Shown: one piece after another, positions 8,402 through 17,026 of the stretch | Layout: every line of letters starts with the position of its first letter | How positions within the stretch are numbered: the stretch's first letter is position 1 | Assembly: GCF_015207735.1 (NCBI RefSeq) | Contig: NZ_JADEWG010000041.1 | Location: forward strand, 1 to 51,130 | Direction: 5' to 3' | DNA length: 51,130 bases | From: [Phormidium] sp. LEGE 05292 | GTDB lineage: Bacteria > Cyanobacteriota > Cyanobacteriia > Cyanobacteriales > Aerosakkonemataceae | Program-made: the position numbers and the translations under genes | The notes under the pieces: model-generated | What the model was told of the DNA's origin: nothing | What the model saw: the letters and a program-made list of their open reading frames with translations, nothing else | Database searches by the model: none

Positions 8402-9172
8402 ATGGACGCAACAGAAACAACCGACAAACTTCCAGACTTCACCGAAATATTTACAGAAATGGGTAAAGTAGGGGCGACAGCTGGACAAATCATGGCAAAT
8501 GCAGCAGTAGATGTGGGGACAAATGTAGCTTTTGTTGCTAACCAAACTGGAAAAGCTGCTTTAGAAACGGCTGAAGCCGCAAGTAAACAAGGCTACGAGT
8601 TGATTGAAAGGAGTACCCATACTGCTGGGGAAGCTGTTTCTGCTGTCTCAGATAACTGGTTAGTGAAAAATGTCAGCCACTTTTTTAAGTTAGATTGGAT
8701 CTTCGCAGGTGTGGATCAAGTTGACTTGGAAAAAGCAAAAGCGGCTGTGGAAAAGTTGCAAGCACAACATCCAGAAGAGTCACCCAGAGAAATCGCTCAT
8801 CGAATTATTGTGGAAAAATCCACTTATGCTGGTGGTGTTGGTTTGGTTAGCAGCTTTATACCAGGAATAGCTTTGGCTTTGTTGGCGATCGATCTAGTCG
8901 CCACCACTAGACTACAATCAGAAATGATTCTGCAAATTGCCTCTGCTTATGGCTTAGACTTACAAGAACCTGCACGCACAGGAGAAGTATTGGCAATTTT
9001 TGCCTTGGCGATGGGTGGTAATAGCGTCGTGAAATTGGGTTTAGGTACTTTGCGAAATATTCCGATCGCAGGAGCCGCAATTGGTGCTAGTACAAATAGT
9101 GCGGTGTTATACTCTTTAGGATTAGCAGCTTGTCAGTTCTATGAAACCAAGCTTCAGTCAGGAAATCAATAG
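8402..9172 (+). CDS. EcsC/DUF697-like membrane-associated protein
   Basis: 256 residues. The N-terminal 90 residues are alanine-rich amphipathic helix. A central region DLEKAKAAVEKLQAQHPEES precedes a hydrophobic glycine-rich core (about 145-235): GGVGLVSSFIPGIALALLAI, then the polar LQSEMILQIASAYGLDL, FALAMGG, and NIPIAGAAIGASTNSAVLYS. This order (hydrophobic helix, Q-x3-I-x3-YG, second hydrophobic hairpin) resembles EcsC and DUF697 domains, known from membrane-associated GTPases and transporter accessory proteins. No GTPase domain is present. The function is unknown. The upstream AAGGA is weak but well placed. Confidence 0.6.
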   Translation: MDATETTDKLPDFTEIFTEMGKVGATAGQIMANAAVDVGTNVAFVANQTGKAALETAEAASKQGYELIERSTHTAGEAVSAVSDNWLVKNVSHFFKLDWIFAGVDQVDLEKAKAAVEKLQAQHPEESPREIAHRIIVEKSTYAGGVGLVSSFIPGIALALLAIDLVATTRLQSEMILQIASAYGLDLQEPARTGEVLAIFALAMGGNSVVKLGLGTLRNIPIAGAAIGASTNSAVLYSLGLAACQFYETKLQSGNQ

Positions 9173-9316
9173 TAATTTCTCAACTAGTTTCATAAACAAA
9201 TAAACAAAGTTAATCAATCTTCAGCTTTTAAGGTTGAGGAATGGTGGTTTGCGATCGATCTCACTGGAAATCACCCCTATTATCACATCTCTCAACCTGA
9301 TTAAATCACAAAGCCA

Positions 9317-9365
9317 TCTCCACAGATTTTCCATAGTGGAGACAATTGCCTGTGGAGAAACCACA
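9317..9365 (+). promoter_or_regulatory. Structured leader with alternative hairpins before a small membrane-peptide gene
   Basis: Four complementary segments lie in order. Segment 1 is TCTCCACAG (9317-9325), segment 2 GTGGAGA (9336-9342), segment 3 CTGTGGAGA (9350-9358) and segment 4 CCACA (9361-9365). Pairings 1:2 plus 3:4 exclude pairing 1:3, which has 9 perfect base pairs. Segment 1 is also complementary to the Shine-Dalgarno GGAGA at 9375-9379. The arrangement resembles an attenuator or translation switch. A ligand is not suggested. Confidence 0.5.
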
Positions 9366-9384
9366 TCCAGCTGAGGAGAGAATT

Positions 9385-9495
9385 ATGAAAATTATATTAA
9401 CAATAAAATGGTTACTAGAAACCATAGCTCTACAATTTTTAGCTTTAAGTCTAGGCTGGTTATTTTTGATGTATTTTGTTAACTCTGGCAGGTAG
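9385..9495 (+). CDS. 36-residue single-span membrane peptide
   Basis: A short open frame of 36 codons from an ATG preceded by GAGGAGAG at an ideal 6-8 nt distance. The product starts MKIILTIKWLLETIALQFLA and continues through a hydrophobic segment to MYFVNSGR. It is one predicted transmembrane helix of about 25 residues with a short basic tail. It is not one of the small photosystem or cytochrome b6f subunits that I recognise. It lies alone between the EcsC-like gene and a secreted-protein gene, 59 bp upstream of the latter, so they may share a transcript. Confidence 0.6.
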   Translation: MKIILTIKWLLETIALQFLALSLGWLFLMYFVNSGR

Positions 9496-9554
9496 AGGAC
9501 ACTTGATAGGAAACAAAAGCTATCCTAAGAAGCAACTCCTTTACTAGAGCGGCG

Positions 9555-10310
9555 ATGATTCACAAATTTAGCTTGTCCTTGTGTCTGTTGACGAGTGCAA
9601 TCTGGGGTGGTAGTAGCATTCCCGTTGTTTTTGCCCAAACTCCCCCAGCAGCTACCCAACAACTCCCAGCGGCTACCCCTGTTCCCACACAAAGTTATAA
9701 TAATGCAGTTTTGACTGCACAAGATTTGCCACCTGGGTTTAAAGAACTCCCCCCGGAAGTAGCAGCACAAGTTCAGACTCAATTTTCAGTTCTCAGCAGT
9801 CAATTAGCAAAAGCCGGGATGAAGCCAGAAAAGTTTTTTGCTTTCATTAATCAAGAGACTTTACAAATGGTAGTTGGTTTTACTGGTTTAATTCCAAATC
9901 AGTCAGATCAAGCAAATTTTGATTCGACTCTGAAACAAATGCAACAACCAGAGTATCAGCAACAAATGATGAATCAAATTCGGCAATCTATTCCGTCGAA
10001 TCAAGGAATTAAAATAGTTGATTATGGCATGATTCCTAGTGCGAATAATATTGCTGAAACTTCCTCTGGAATGACTGTGGGAATTGATATGGAAGGGCAA
10101 GTTTTACAGTTAGATTTAGCAGCTTTTCGGCGCAGCAATGTGGGAGCTTTTACTGCTATTATGTACCGCAAGGGCGCTCAACCAACCATAAATTTAGATG
10201 CTGTAGCTCGCCAGTTAGATACTCGCATTGTCCAAACAGCTTCGGAAACAATTCCTACTAATGCTAATGAGTCAGAAGTAACTCCTTCCAACAACAGGCA
10301 AATGCAATAA
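9555..10310 (+). CDS. Secreted protein of unknown function
   Basis: 251 residues. A typical signal peptide has a hydrophobic core to about residue 20 and a probable cleavage site after VVFA, near residue 27. A proline/alanine/glutamine-rich linker (about 28-48) follows. The mature domain (LTAQDLPPGFKELPPEVAAQ...FFAFINQETLQMVVGFTGLI) looks globular alpha/beta, followed by a Ser/Asn/Thr-rich tail. I do not recognise the family. The mature protein would be periplasmic or extracellular and has no cysteines. It is on the same strand as the 36-residue peptide just upstream. Confidence 0.75.
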   Translation: MIHKFSLSLCLLTSAIWGGSSIPVVFAQTPPAATQQLPAATPVPTQSYNNAVLTAQDLPPGFKELPPEVAAQVQTQFSVLSSQLAKAGMKPEKFFAFINQETLQMVVGFTGLIPNQSDQANFDSTLKQMQQPEYQQQMMNQIRQSIPSNQGIKIVDYGMIPSANNIAETSSGMTVGIDMEGQVLQLDLAAFRRSNVGAFTAIMYRKGAQPTINLDAVARQLDTRIVQTASETIPTNANESEVTPSNNRQMQ

Positions 10311-10490
10311 TATTTTTCAGCTTTGCTGTTAGTGCAAGGGTCATTAGCTTTTTGTGTTTACCCAATTCGCTAATGACCTCAAAGTAGATGTCACGAATGC
10401 AGAAAAATAGGAATTTCTTAATAAGTATTTAAGTAATAAAACTATTTTACAGAGTTACAATAAACTTATCCGAATTTGGCTAGACCAAAG

Positions 10491-11333
10491 ATGGGTTATA
10501 CTTTTACACTTTTAATAATTTTAGCTTCTTTAGCTTTTTCCGGGTTAAAATTAGACCGCGAATATCAACGCGGTGTTATCTTTCGTTTAGGTAGAAGTAA
10601 AGGAGTAATGGGGCCAGGAATGTACTGGATTATACCCATTGTTGACCAAAAAGCTCAGATAGATATTCGGACTAAAACCGTAGATATCGAACCCCAAGAA
10701 ACGGTAACAGCTGATAGCGTCACAATTCGTGTCAATGCTGTGCTTTATTACCGCATTCTTGAACCGATGAAAGCTATTAATAAAGTCGAAAATTACCAAA
10801 TGGCAGTTTATCAAACAGCTTTGACGACTTTAAGAAATGTGGTTGGTCAAAATATCTTAGATGATGTTTTGCAAAATCGGGATAAGATTAATACTAAGGT
10901 ACAGGAAATAGTTGACGAAATCACTGAACCTTGGGGAATTGTGATTGAACGGGTGGAAATGAAAGATGTAGAAATCCCCCCGGCAATGCAAAGGGCAATG
11001 GCGAAAGAAGCAGAAGCAATTCGGGAAAAACGCGCCCGAATTATTAAAGCGGCGGCGGAACAAGAAGCATCAATTAAATTGGCAGAAGCTTCTCAAAATA
11101 TTGCCGCCAATCCCGCAGCTTTGGAATTACGCAGGCTGCAAATGCTCTCAGAAATTGGGGCAGAAAATAACACAACTACAATTATTATGTTGCCTTCAGA
11201 TGTAGTGCAAGCTGCGAAGAACTTGTCAACAGTTTTGCCTAATAGACATGAACATGAGGCAAATTCTTTGCAGCCAAAAGAAGTTTTTACATCTGAGAAA
11301 GTTGCGGAGGACGACCTCTTAAACCCGTCATAA
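10491..11333 (+). CDS. Slipin/stomatin-like SPFH-domain protein
   Basis: About 280 residues from the ATG at 10491; an in-frame TTG at 10476 adds only five residues. One N-terminal membrane helix (residues about 3-18) is followed by the Band 7/SPFH domain (REYQRGVIFRLGR, GPGMYWIIP, DIRTKTVDIEPQE, ITEPWGIVIERVEMKDVEIP) and the coiled-coil QRAMAKEAEAIREKRARIIK segment. Slipins form oligomeric microdomain scaffolds on the cytoplasmic membrane. No NfeD partner is adjacent. The last 47 bp overlap the 3' end of the convergent FAD hydroxylase gene. Confidence 0.9.
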   Translation: MGYTFTLLIILASLAFSGLKLDREYQRGVIFRLGRSKGVMGPGMYWIIPIVDQKAQIDIRTKTVDIEPQETVTADSVTIRVNAVLYYRILEPMKAINKVENYQMAVYQTALTTLRNVVGQNILDDVLQNRDKINTKVQEIVDEITEPWGIVIERVEMKDVEIPPAMQRAMAKEAEAIREKRARIIKAAAEQEASIKLAEASQNIAANPAALELRRLQMLSEIGAENNTTTIIMLPSDVVQAAKNLSTVLPNRHEHEANSLQPKEVFTSEKVAEDDLLNPS

Positions 11334-12513
11334 GTTGTAGGGCATACTTTTTAATAGGGGTGATGTTGCGTAACATCCATAAACCGAAACGACGAATGAT
11401 TACTAAAGGCAAAAACTGGTTAGAAAATATTCGGTCTAAGAAATCAGTAAATCCTAAGATTACCCAGTTTTCGCGTTTGCGCCAAGTTTCGTAATGTTTC
11501 AAAACTTGGATGTTACCAATGTCTTCACCGTTTTGTTGAGCAGTTTGGAGAATTTGGGCGAGGGCAGCTGCGTCACGAATGCCTAAGTTCATGCCTTGTC
11601 CGGCGACGGGATGACAACCATGAGCAGCATCTCCAATTAAGGCGAGTCTGGGGAGAGTGTAGCGATCGCACTGCATTAACTGTACTGGAAAAATGTAGCG
11701 ATCGCCTAACAATTCCAACTTACCAAACTTCCCACCCGTATAATATTCCAACTTTTGCAAAAACTCGGTTTCATCTAATTCTTGCATGGCTTTCGCTTCT
11801 GCGTGGGGCCAAGTCCAAACAATTTGAAACCTATTTTCTGTTAAAGGCAAAACTCCCATTGGACCACTGGGCCAAAATCTTTCGTAAGCTACATTATTGT
11901 GGGGTTTTTCTGGTTTAATTGTAGCTACCACGCAAGATTGCCAGTAAGGCCAACCGTGAGTTTTAATTCCCGCAGCTTGACGAATGCGAGATTTCGCCCC
12001 ATCAGCACCTACAAGTAAGCGAGTTTTAATTGTTTTTAACTCGCCATTTAAGCGCAATTGAATTTCGACAAAATCTTTCTGATAATCTGCTTTTATTACC
12101 TCTGCTGGACAAAGGTAAGAAACATTAGGACAAGTTTGTAAGAATTCCTGCAAAACTGTTAATAACACTCTATGTTCTGCGGTGTATCCTAAACCATTTG
12201 TACCTAATTCTGGGGGATGAAACTGCACAATTTTGGGATAATCAGCATCAGATAATTGCACTTGCTGATAAGTGGTAATTTGGGGTTCTATTTTGTCCCA
12301 AATGCCAATTCCGTCAAAAATGCGTCCCGAAAGTAGGGAAATAGCGTAAGCGCGTCCTTTAGCAACGGAAACAGACTCGACTTGTGCTTCGATTAACGCC
12401 ACACTAAGTCCAGAATCTTTTAAAGCGGCGGCGAGAGTAGCGCCGACAATACCACCACCGACGATTGCTAAGTCGTAGTCTAGTTTAATTTCAGATGTTG
12501 GGGTAAGTAACAT
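11287..12513 (-). CDS. FAD-dependent hydroxylase, UbiH/UbiF/VisC type
   Basis: About 409 residues from the ATG at 12513. Longer in-frame starts would add a non-conserved, charged extension. The N-terminal Rossmann motif is YDLAIVGGGIVGATLAAAL. The mid-domain DG motif is LLVGADGAKSRIRQAAG. The FAD ribityl-binding motif is ALIGDAAHGCHPVAGQGMNL. This family carries out aromatic-ring monooxygenation in quinone synthesis; in cyanobacteria the substrate is not settled, and a role in plastoquinone or another ring hydroxylation is an inference. The gene tail overlaps the slipin gene by 47 bp, tail to tail. Confidence 0.88.
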   Translation of the reverse strand: MLLTPTSEIKLDYDLAIVGGGIVGATLAAALKDSGLSVALIEAQVESVSVAKGRAYAISLLSGRIFDGIGIWDKIEPQITTYQQVQLSDADYPKIVQFHPPELGTNGLGYTAEHRVLLTVLQEFLQTCPNVSYLCPAEVIKADYQKDFVEIQLRLNGELKTIKTRLLVGADGAKSRIRQAAGIKTHGWPYWQSCVVATIKPEKPHNNVAYERFWPSGPMGVLPLTENRFQIVWTWPHAEAKAMQELDETEFLQKLEYYTGGKFGKLELLGDRYIFPVQLMQCDRYTLPRLALIGDAAHGCHPVAGQGMNLGIRDAAALAQILQTAQQNGEDIGNIQVLKHYETWRKRENWVILGFTDFLDRIFSNQFLPLVIIRRFGLWMLRNITPIKKYALQLMTGLRGRPPQLSQM

Positions 12514-12694
12514 TCTTAACTGTGTTTGTCTTGTGCGATCGATTTTATCTATCTTTATTGTTAAACTTTGGGTGAAACTTTTCAAGGTTAAGACTGAGAT
12601 ATCAATACCACAAACCCACTATAGCCGCTATTTTAAAAACTCTCATAGCATAAGTAGAAACATCTAAACACAATGATTCTTAAGTGCTTCTGGA

Positions 12695-13774
12695 CTAATC
12701 TTTATCAAGAATCTCTAAATCCGTAGGTTTCAACTTATAAAATTCTTCATTAATTAACACATATATAACTTTACTTGGAAAATCCACTTGCTCAGAACAA
12801 GTCAATATCTCTCCAATAGAACCATACTTAGGATGCCTAGTCAAATTTATCCGAACTTTTATACCACTTTTATAAAAGAGATGCGTAGGTTCTGATGAGT
12901 AAACAACAATTTTATTTGTGTACTCCACTTCATTAATAAATCTGCAATCCAAAATACATATTCTCCGAAATGTGGGAAACCAGTTAGCATATTTGCCAAT
13001 ATTTCTCCTAAGATTTTTTACATTTCTTGGCTTAAGATTTTGCCAAGGTAAGAAATATGAATTACCAATATAATGACCGTTACAGCACCTAATTTTCAAG
13101 GGTTTAGAATTACGAGTAAATTCCTCTGTATATTTTCTCCAAGAATCTTTCACTAAATCTTTTATATTAATAATATAATCACCTTTTTGACTATTCCAAT
13201 TTGCCTCTTGATTTTGCATGATTAAGCATTCTCCCTGTTTTAAAGGTAATGAAACATTAGTAGACTCATCCTCCGAAAAATGTACAAGAGCAGAAACAAT
13301 CGCTTGGCATTGTTTACACTGAAGAAACCCACTTAAGATCTGTTGATGATCTGACCTGTTTAGTGACGGATTAGGCGTGTTTGAAACTATGGGAGACAAT
13401 TGGGTATTATGAGAGAATTTCTCTAAAGCTTTCTCTAATGCTTTTACTACTTGCTTTCGTTTATTTTCTTTTCTCAGATAAGAAGGTAAACGCTCATACC
13501 ATCGCTGAAATTGATAGCGATGATTGTTGAGAAGCATTTGTTCATAATTAGAAAAATGAATTCGTGAGCTTGGATGAATCTTTTGAGAATAGTAATCAAG
13601 AGCGGCTTGAATTTGGTTAACTGAGCAGAATTTAAATTTAAATCCACAAACTTGCACGTAATAGATCCACTCTAGCCTTTGTTCAGAAGAAATATCTGTA
13701 GCCGAGTCGTCGCCGCGCCACATTAAGTTGGAGTCATTGTATTTAGTTTTTGGTTCTTTCCAAATCTGTGCCAT
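12695..13774 (-). CDS. Conserved hypothetical protein
   Basis: 359 residues, unrecognised overall. The N-terminal part (about 35-125: VCGFKFKFCSVNQIQAALDY, SQKIHPSSR, RWYERLPSYLRKENKRKQVV) resembles a short domain I have seen as stand-alone hypothetical proteins in cyanobacteria. A CxxC pair (CKQCQ, about residue 158) and further cysteines in the C-terminal half could bind metal. The C-terminal part is rich in basic residues. It is AT-richer than its neighbours in codon choice, which may point to acquisition. It lies 39 bp after an orphan antitoxin-like gene on the same strand. Confidence 0.65.
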   Translation of the reverse strand: MAQIWKEPKTKYNDSNLMWRGDDSATDISSEQRLEWIYYVQVCGFKFKFCSVNQIQAALDYYSQKIHPSSRIHFSNYEQMLLNNHRYQFQRWYERLPSYLRKENKRKQVVKALEKALEKFSHNTQLSPIVSNTPNPSLNRSDHQQILSGFLQCKQCQAIVSALVHFSEDESTNVSLPLKQGECLIMQNQEANWNSQKGDYIINIKDLVKDSWRKYTEEFTRNSKPLKIRCCNGHYIGNSYFLPWQNLKPRNVKNLRRNIGKYANWFPTFRRICILDCRFINEVEYTNKIVVYSSEPTHLFYKSGIKVRINLTRHPKYGSIGEILTCSEQVDFPSKVIYVLINEEFYKLKPTDLEILDKD

Positions 13775-13813
13775 TGTTCCTATACTATTTGTTCAGAGTT
13801 CTGTAGAACCATT

Positions 13814-14002
13814 TTACACACCCTTTTCTTGCCGATCGAACTCTAGAAAAATTTCTTCAGCATTGAGAATTAAATCCTCTTCGGACAATGGCGGAAATTC
13901 AAATTGAACAACTCGCCGCAAAATCTCTACTGCAACGTCTAATCTTTCTGATTGTGGTAAGCGATCGAAAGTGATTAAAAATTCCTCAACAGAAGTAGTC
14001 AT
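13814..14002 (-). CDS. Small antitoxin-like protein (orphan)
   Basis: About 62 residues from the ATG at 14002; a TTG at 14047 would give 77. The sequence MTTSVEEFLITFDRLPQSER with EILRRVV and LSEEDLILNAEEIFLEFDRQE matches a small acidic helical family that in cyanobacteria commonly precedes a MazF/PemK or PIN-type toxin gene. That family link is from memory. Here the downstream gene is a 359-residue unrelated protein and no toxin is present, so this is a solitary antitoxin or a remnant of a module. Confidence 0.6.
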   Translation of the reverse strand: MTTSVEEFLITFDRLPQSERLDVAVEILRRVVQFEFPPLSEEDLILNAEEIFLEFDRQEKGV

Positions 14003-14338
14003 AGTCACGATTTCAAACAATACAAGAGAATTGTTGAACTGCTGCAACTACTACAAATATACCAGATATGATATAAAATACCAAGAAGTTAATTAGATAC
14101 TTTGAAAGTGAAGAAATTTCCGCTCCTAATCTGGGAAACATTATTTTTATTCCCTACAAAATTGGATAACTAATATTAACTAGTTATCCAAAAATGCAAA
14201 GTTCTTCTGGAGGATTGGTGACTCGCCAGCAAATTTCTGTTACAGCAATAGCACCGCCAATTTTTCAGAAACTATGCCAAGATTGTAAGCTTTAAACACG
14301 AATAGTAGATTCTTGAATATTTATGGGGAGGAGAAACG
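14003..14338. other. Intergenic region with an 11-bp stem-loop
   Basis: Between the antitoxin-like gene (-) and the antiporter gene (+). It contains a perfect 11-bp stem TTGGATAACTA / TAGTTATCCAA (14162-14172 and 14181-14191) with an 8-nt loop. On the minus strand it is followed by TTTTG, so it could terminate a minus-strand transcript or be a leader element of the antiporter mRNA. Promoters are not clear. A 33-codon open frame at 14194-14295 is not convincing. Confidence 0.5.
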
Positions 14339-15955
14339 GTGATGGGGTGGATTTTAGCGCAACAAACCCCTTTAGGCAGCAGTTCTGCTGTGGAAAGCCA
14401 AACGGCAGGTACTATACCTCAACTAGTCATTATCTCGATCGTTCTGCTTTTAATGGCAACTGTGGTTGCACTTGTAACCCAGCGATTGCGAATTCCTTAT
14501 GTTACAGGTTTGGTGCTAGCAGGTCTACCCATTACAAATGTCTTATCGCGTCGAGTAGGTTTAGACCCCTCTTTAGTTTTAAATCTTTTCCTACCAATTC
14601 TGATTTTTGAAGCAGCAATTAATACTGATATTAGCCGTCTTCGGAGTACCTTTAAACCGATCGCACTTTTAGCAGGCCCAGGCTCAATTTTTTCCTCAGC
14701 AATTATTGCGGTTCTGGTTAAATATGGGCTAGGGCTAGACTGGATACCTGCTGCGTTAATCGGAGTCATTCTGGCTAATACAGATACAGTTTCGATGATT
14801 GCAGTTTTTAAAGAAATCCGCGTACCTTCCCGATTGTCCACAATTGTAGAAGGTGAAACCTTATTCAACGATGCGGCAGCTTTAGTTACCTTCAACTTAA
14901 TACTAGTTATTTATGCCACAGGTTCTCTGACCTTCGCGCAAGGAGTCAAGGAACTGCTGGTAGTCGCCGTAGGTGGGGCAGTTGTGGGCGCTATTTTAGG
15001 CTACTTGAGTTTGCCGATATTTGTCCGACTGAATGACCCATTAGGTAGTTTATTGCTAACAGTTGCTTTAGCGTTAGGAACATTCCAGATTGGGCAATTT
15101 TTGGGTGTTTCGGGTGCGGTAGCAGTGGTGATTGCGGGACTAATTTTTGGTAATTTGGGATTGCCTCGTAGTTCGTCTGCTTCCGATCGCATTACTCTGT
15201 TAAGTTTTTGGGAGTACGCGGGATTTACTGTCAATACGTTTATTTTCCTGCTGATTGGGATTGAGATTAACCCGCTGACATTGTGGAGAATCTTACCAGC
15301 AATTCTATTTGTGATTTTGGCCTATCAATTAGGAAGAATTCTCTCAGTTTATTTATTATTAAACGGGTTGCGCTGGTTCGATCGACCAATTCCTTTACGT
15401 TGGCAGCACGTTTTGTTCCTGGGAAACATCAAAGGTTCTTTGTCAATGGCATTGGCACTAAGTATTCCTCTATCCTTACCCGGACGAGAAAAGATTATTG
15501 CATTGGTATTTGGTGCGGTTTTGTTTTCTCTAATCGGACAAGGATTAAGTTTACCTTGGCTAGTCAAACGACTAAAAATTAGCCGAGTTTCTGATGTAAT
15601 GGAACAAGCTGGAAAGTTGCAGATTCAGTTGATTGCGGCTAAAGCTGCTCAAGATGAACTTGATAGTTTACTCAAATCTGGTGTGTTGCCAAAGGCAGTT
15701 TACGAGGAACTTTGGGCATCCTATCAAGTACGAGTGGCAGAGTCGGAACGAGTATTGCGCGATTTTTATAATCAATATCGGGCTGGTCAATTAAAAAGCG
15801 ATCGCAGCGGCTTAGATGCGATTCGACGACGATTGTTTCTCGCCGAAAAAGGAGCCGTTAGCGATGCGCTTCGCAAGCGAATTGTACCCGAAGACTTAGT
15901 ACAACCTTACATCAAAGATTTGGATGAGAAACTTCTAGGGTTGGAAGATGACTAG
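14339..15955 (+). CDS. Na+/H+ antiporter, CPA1/NhaP type
   Basis: About 537-538 residues; GTG at 14339 and ATG at 14342 are both served by the strong GGGGAGGAG just upstream. Around 12 membrane helices are predicted. Family signatures are NTDTVSMIAVFKEIRVPSRL and EGETLFNDAAALVTFNLIL, the latter carrying the ND pair of CPA1 exchangers, and a later FLLIGIEINPL. After the membrane part there is a cytosolic helical tail of about 110 residues (VSDVMEQAGKLQIQLIAAKA...). It would exchange Na+ or K+ for H+. Its last 44 bp overlap the convergent TrkA-type gene, whose product could regulate ion flux. Confidence 0.9.
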   Translation: MMGWILAQQTPLGSSSAVESQTAGTIPQLVIISIVLLLMATVVALVTQRLRIPYVTGLVLAGLPITNVLSRRVGLDPSLVLNLFLPILIFEAAINTDISRLRSTFKPIALLAGPGSIFSSAIIAVLVKYGLGLDWIPAALIGVILANTDTVSMIAVFKEIRVPSRLSTIVEGETLFNDAAALVTFNLILVIYATGSLTFAQGVKELLVVAVGGAVVGAILGYLSLPIFVRLNDPLGSLLLTVALALGTFQIGQFLGVSGAVAVVIAGLIFGNLGLPRSSSASDRITLLSFWEYAGFTVNTFIFLLIGIEINPLTLWRILPAILFVILAYQLGRILSVYLLLNGLRWFDRPIPLRWQHVLFLGNIKGSLSMALALSIPLSLPGREKIIALVFGAVLFSLIGQGLSLPWLVKRLKISRVSDVMEQAGKLQIQLIAAKAAQDELDSLLKSGVLPKAVYEELWASYQVRVAESERVLRDFYNQYRAGQLKSDRSGLDAIRRRLFLAEKGAVSDALRKRIVPEDLVQPYIKDLDEKLLGLEDD

Positions 15956-16628
15956 CGTGAATCCCAAGGTAATCAATCATTTTATGGACTGACTCAGGGC
16001 GGGTGACAACTAAAATGGTTGAGCCAGCTTCCAGAACAGTATTACCATTGGGAATCTCTAAATTAGCGCAAGCATGACACTGGTAGCCAATGATTAGCGA
16101 ACCTTTAGGAAAGCGGGGATCTTGAGCAATTTGAGCTACGGTGCGACTTGCCACATTGCAATCGCCAGGAACGGGTAGTTTTAGCACCTCTACCTGTCCT
16201 TGCTCAAAGTGCATCATCGACTCGACTTGGGGATATTCGATCGCATTTGCCATTGTTGCCACTGCTAAATCAATCGTGCTGATGATGTGACTCGCGCCAG
16301 CAAGACGATAGGATTCGAGAAATTCTCGATCGCGCATTCGCACCACAATATGGGAAATGCCATAACTTCTAGATAAAGTAATCAGCGCCAAATTCAACGC
16401 ATCATCTCTCAAAGCTGCAACAACCGCGTTAGCTTGTCTAATACCCGCTTCCAGAAGAACTGTAGTGCTGACGGCGCTGCCCTCAAATGCCATCACGCCA
16501 ATTTTTTCCCGCGCAAAGCGACAAGCCAGCGGATCTGAATCGATGATGGCAACTGTATGACCAACTTTTAATAACTGCTGGGCTAATCCCAGTCCCATCA
16601 TTCCTGCGCCACCAATTAAAACGTACAT
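15912..16628 (-). CDS. TrkA/RCK-domain K+ transport regulator
   Basis: 238 residues. The RCK-N Rossmann domain starts at the first residue with YVLIGGAGMMGLGLAQQLL, followed by the acidic ribose-binding AIIDSDPLACRF. RCK-C follows from about residue 145 (EVLKLPVPGDCNVASRTVAQ, ending ILVVTRPESVHKMI). Such proteins bind NAD(H)/ATP and gate Ktr/Trk channels or CPA-type exchangers. No channel subunit is adjacent, but the gene overlaps the antiporter gene tail to tail by 44 bp, so a regulatory partnership with the antiporter is possible though not shown. Confidence 0.88.
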   Translation of the reverse strand: MYVLIGGAGMMGLGLAQQLLKVGHTVAIIDSDPLACRFAREKIGVMAFEGSAVSTTVLLEAGIRQANAVVAALRDDALNLALITLSRSYGISHIVVRMRDREFLESYRLAGASHIISTIDLAVATMANAIEYPQVESMMHFEQGQVEVLKLPVPGDCNVASRTVAQIAQDPRFPKGSLIIGYQCHACANLEIPNGNTVLEAGSTILVVTRPESVHKMIDYLGIHASHLPTLEVSHPNL

Positions 16629-16713
16629 AAGTAATTGCTACCAATTTTTTAGGTTTTTGAATAATAATTGTGCTAGTTTTTGGCGATCGTCATCAGCATA
16701 ACTCAAACAATAA

Positions 16714-16932
16714 TCAGGCAATTTGAAGCGTTCTAGGTTCAGGGATAGATTCGCCTTCTGCAAGACACGCTTCCAAATACATTTCAATCACTTCTTCGCC
16801 GTTATGAATTGCTTCCTCACGAGTTTTGCCATGAGTACAAGGCATCACAACTAAGTCGGCAAACTCTGGAATTGTGACTAGGAAAAGCCGATCCTCATCA
16901 GACCATTGAATAATCATACTGTATCGGCTCAT
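16714..16932 (-). CDS. HicB-like antitoxin domain protein (orphan)
   Basis: 72 residues: MSRYSMIIQWSDEDRLFLVT, IPEFADLVVMPCTHGKTREE, then AIHNGEEVIEMYLEACLAEG. This is a complete HicB partial-RNase-H-like fold without any DNA-binding domain. There is no HicA toxin gene within 500 bp on either side, so it is an orphan. Such solitary HicB domains are common in cyanobacteria. Role unknown. Confidence 0.8.
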   Translation of the reverse strand: MSRYSMIIQWSDEDRLFLVTIPEFADLVVMPCTHGKTREEAIHNGEEVIEMYLEACLAEGESIPEPRTLQIA

Positions 16933-17026
16933 AAATCATCATTCTCCCTTAACTCTTCCAATACAGTATACGTTCGTCTTGTCCTCAAGCTGCTTTTGAA
17001 ACGAGCTTCGGTTTAGCTATGTTTCA

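Noticed and set aside
14194-14295. 33-codon frame upstream of the antiporter gene
   Set aside because: No ribosome binding site before its ATG and no known domain. The strong Shine-Dalgarno in the region belongs to the antiporter.
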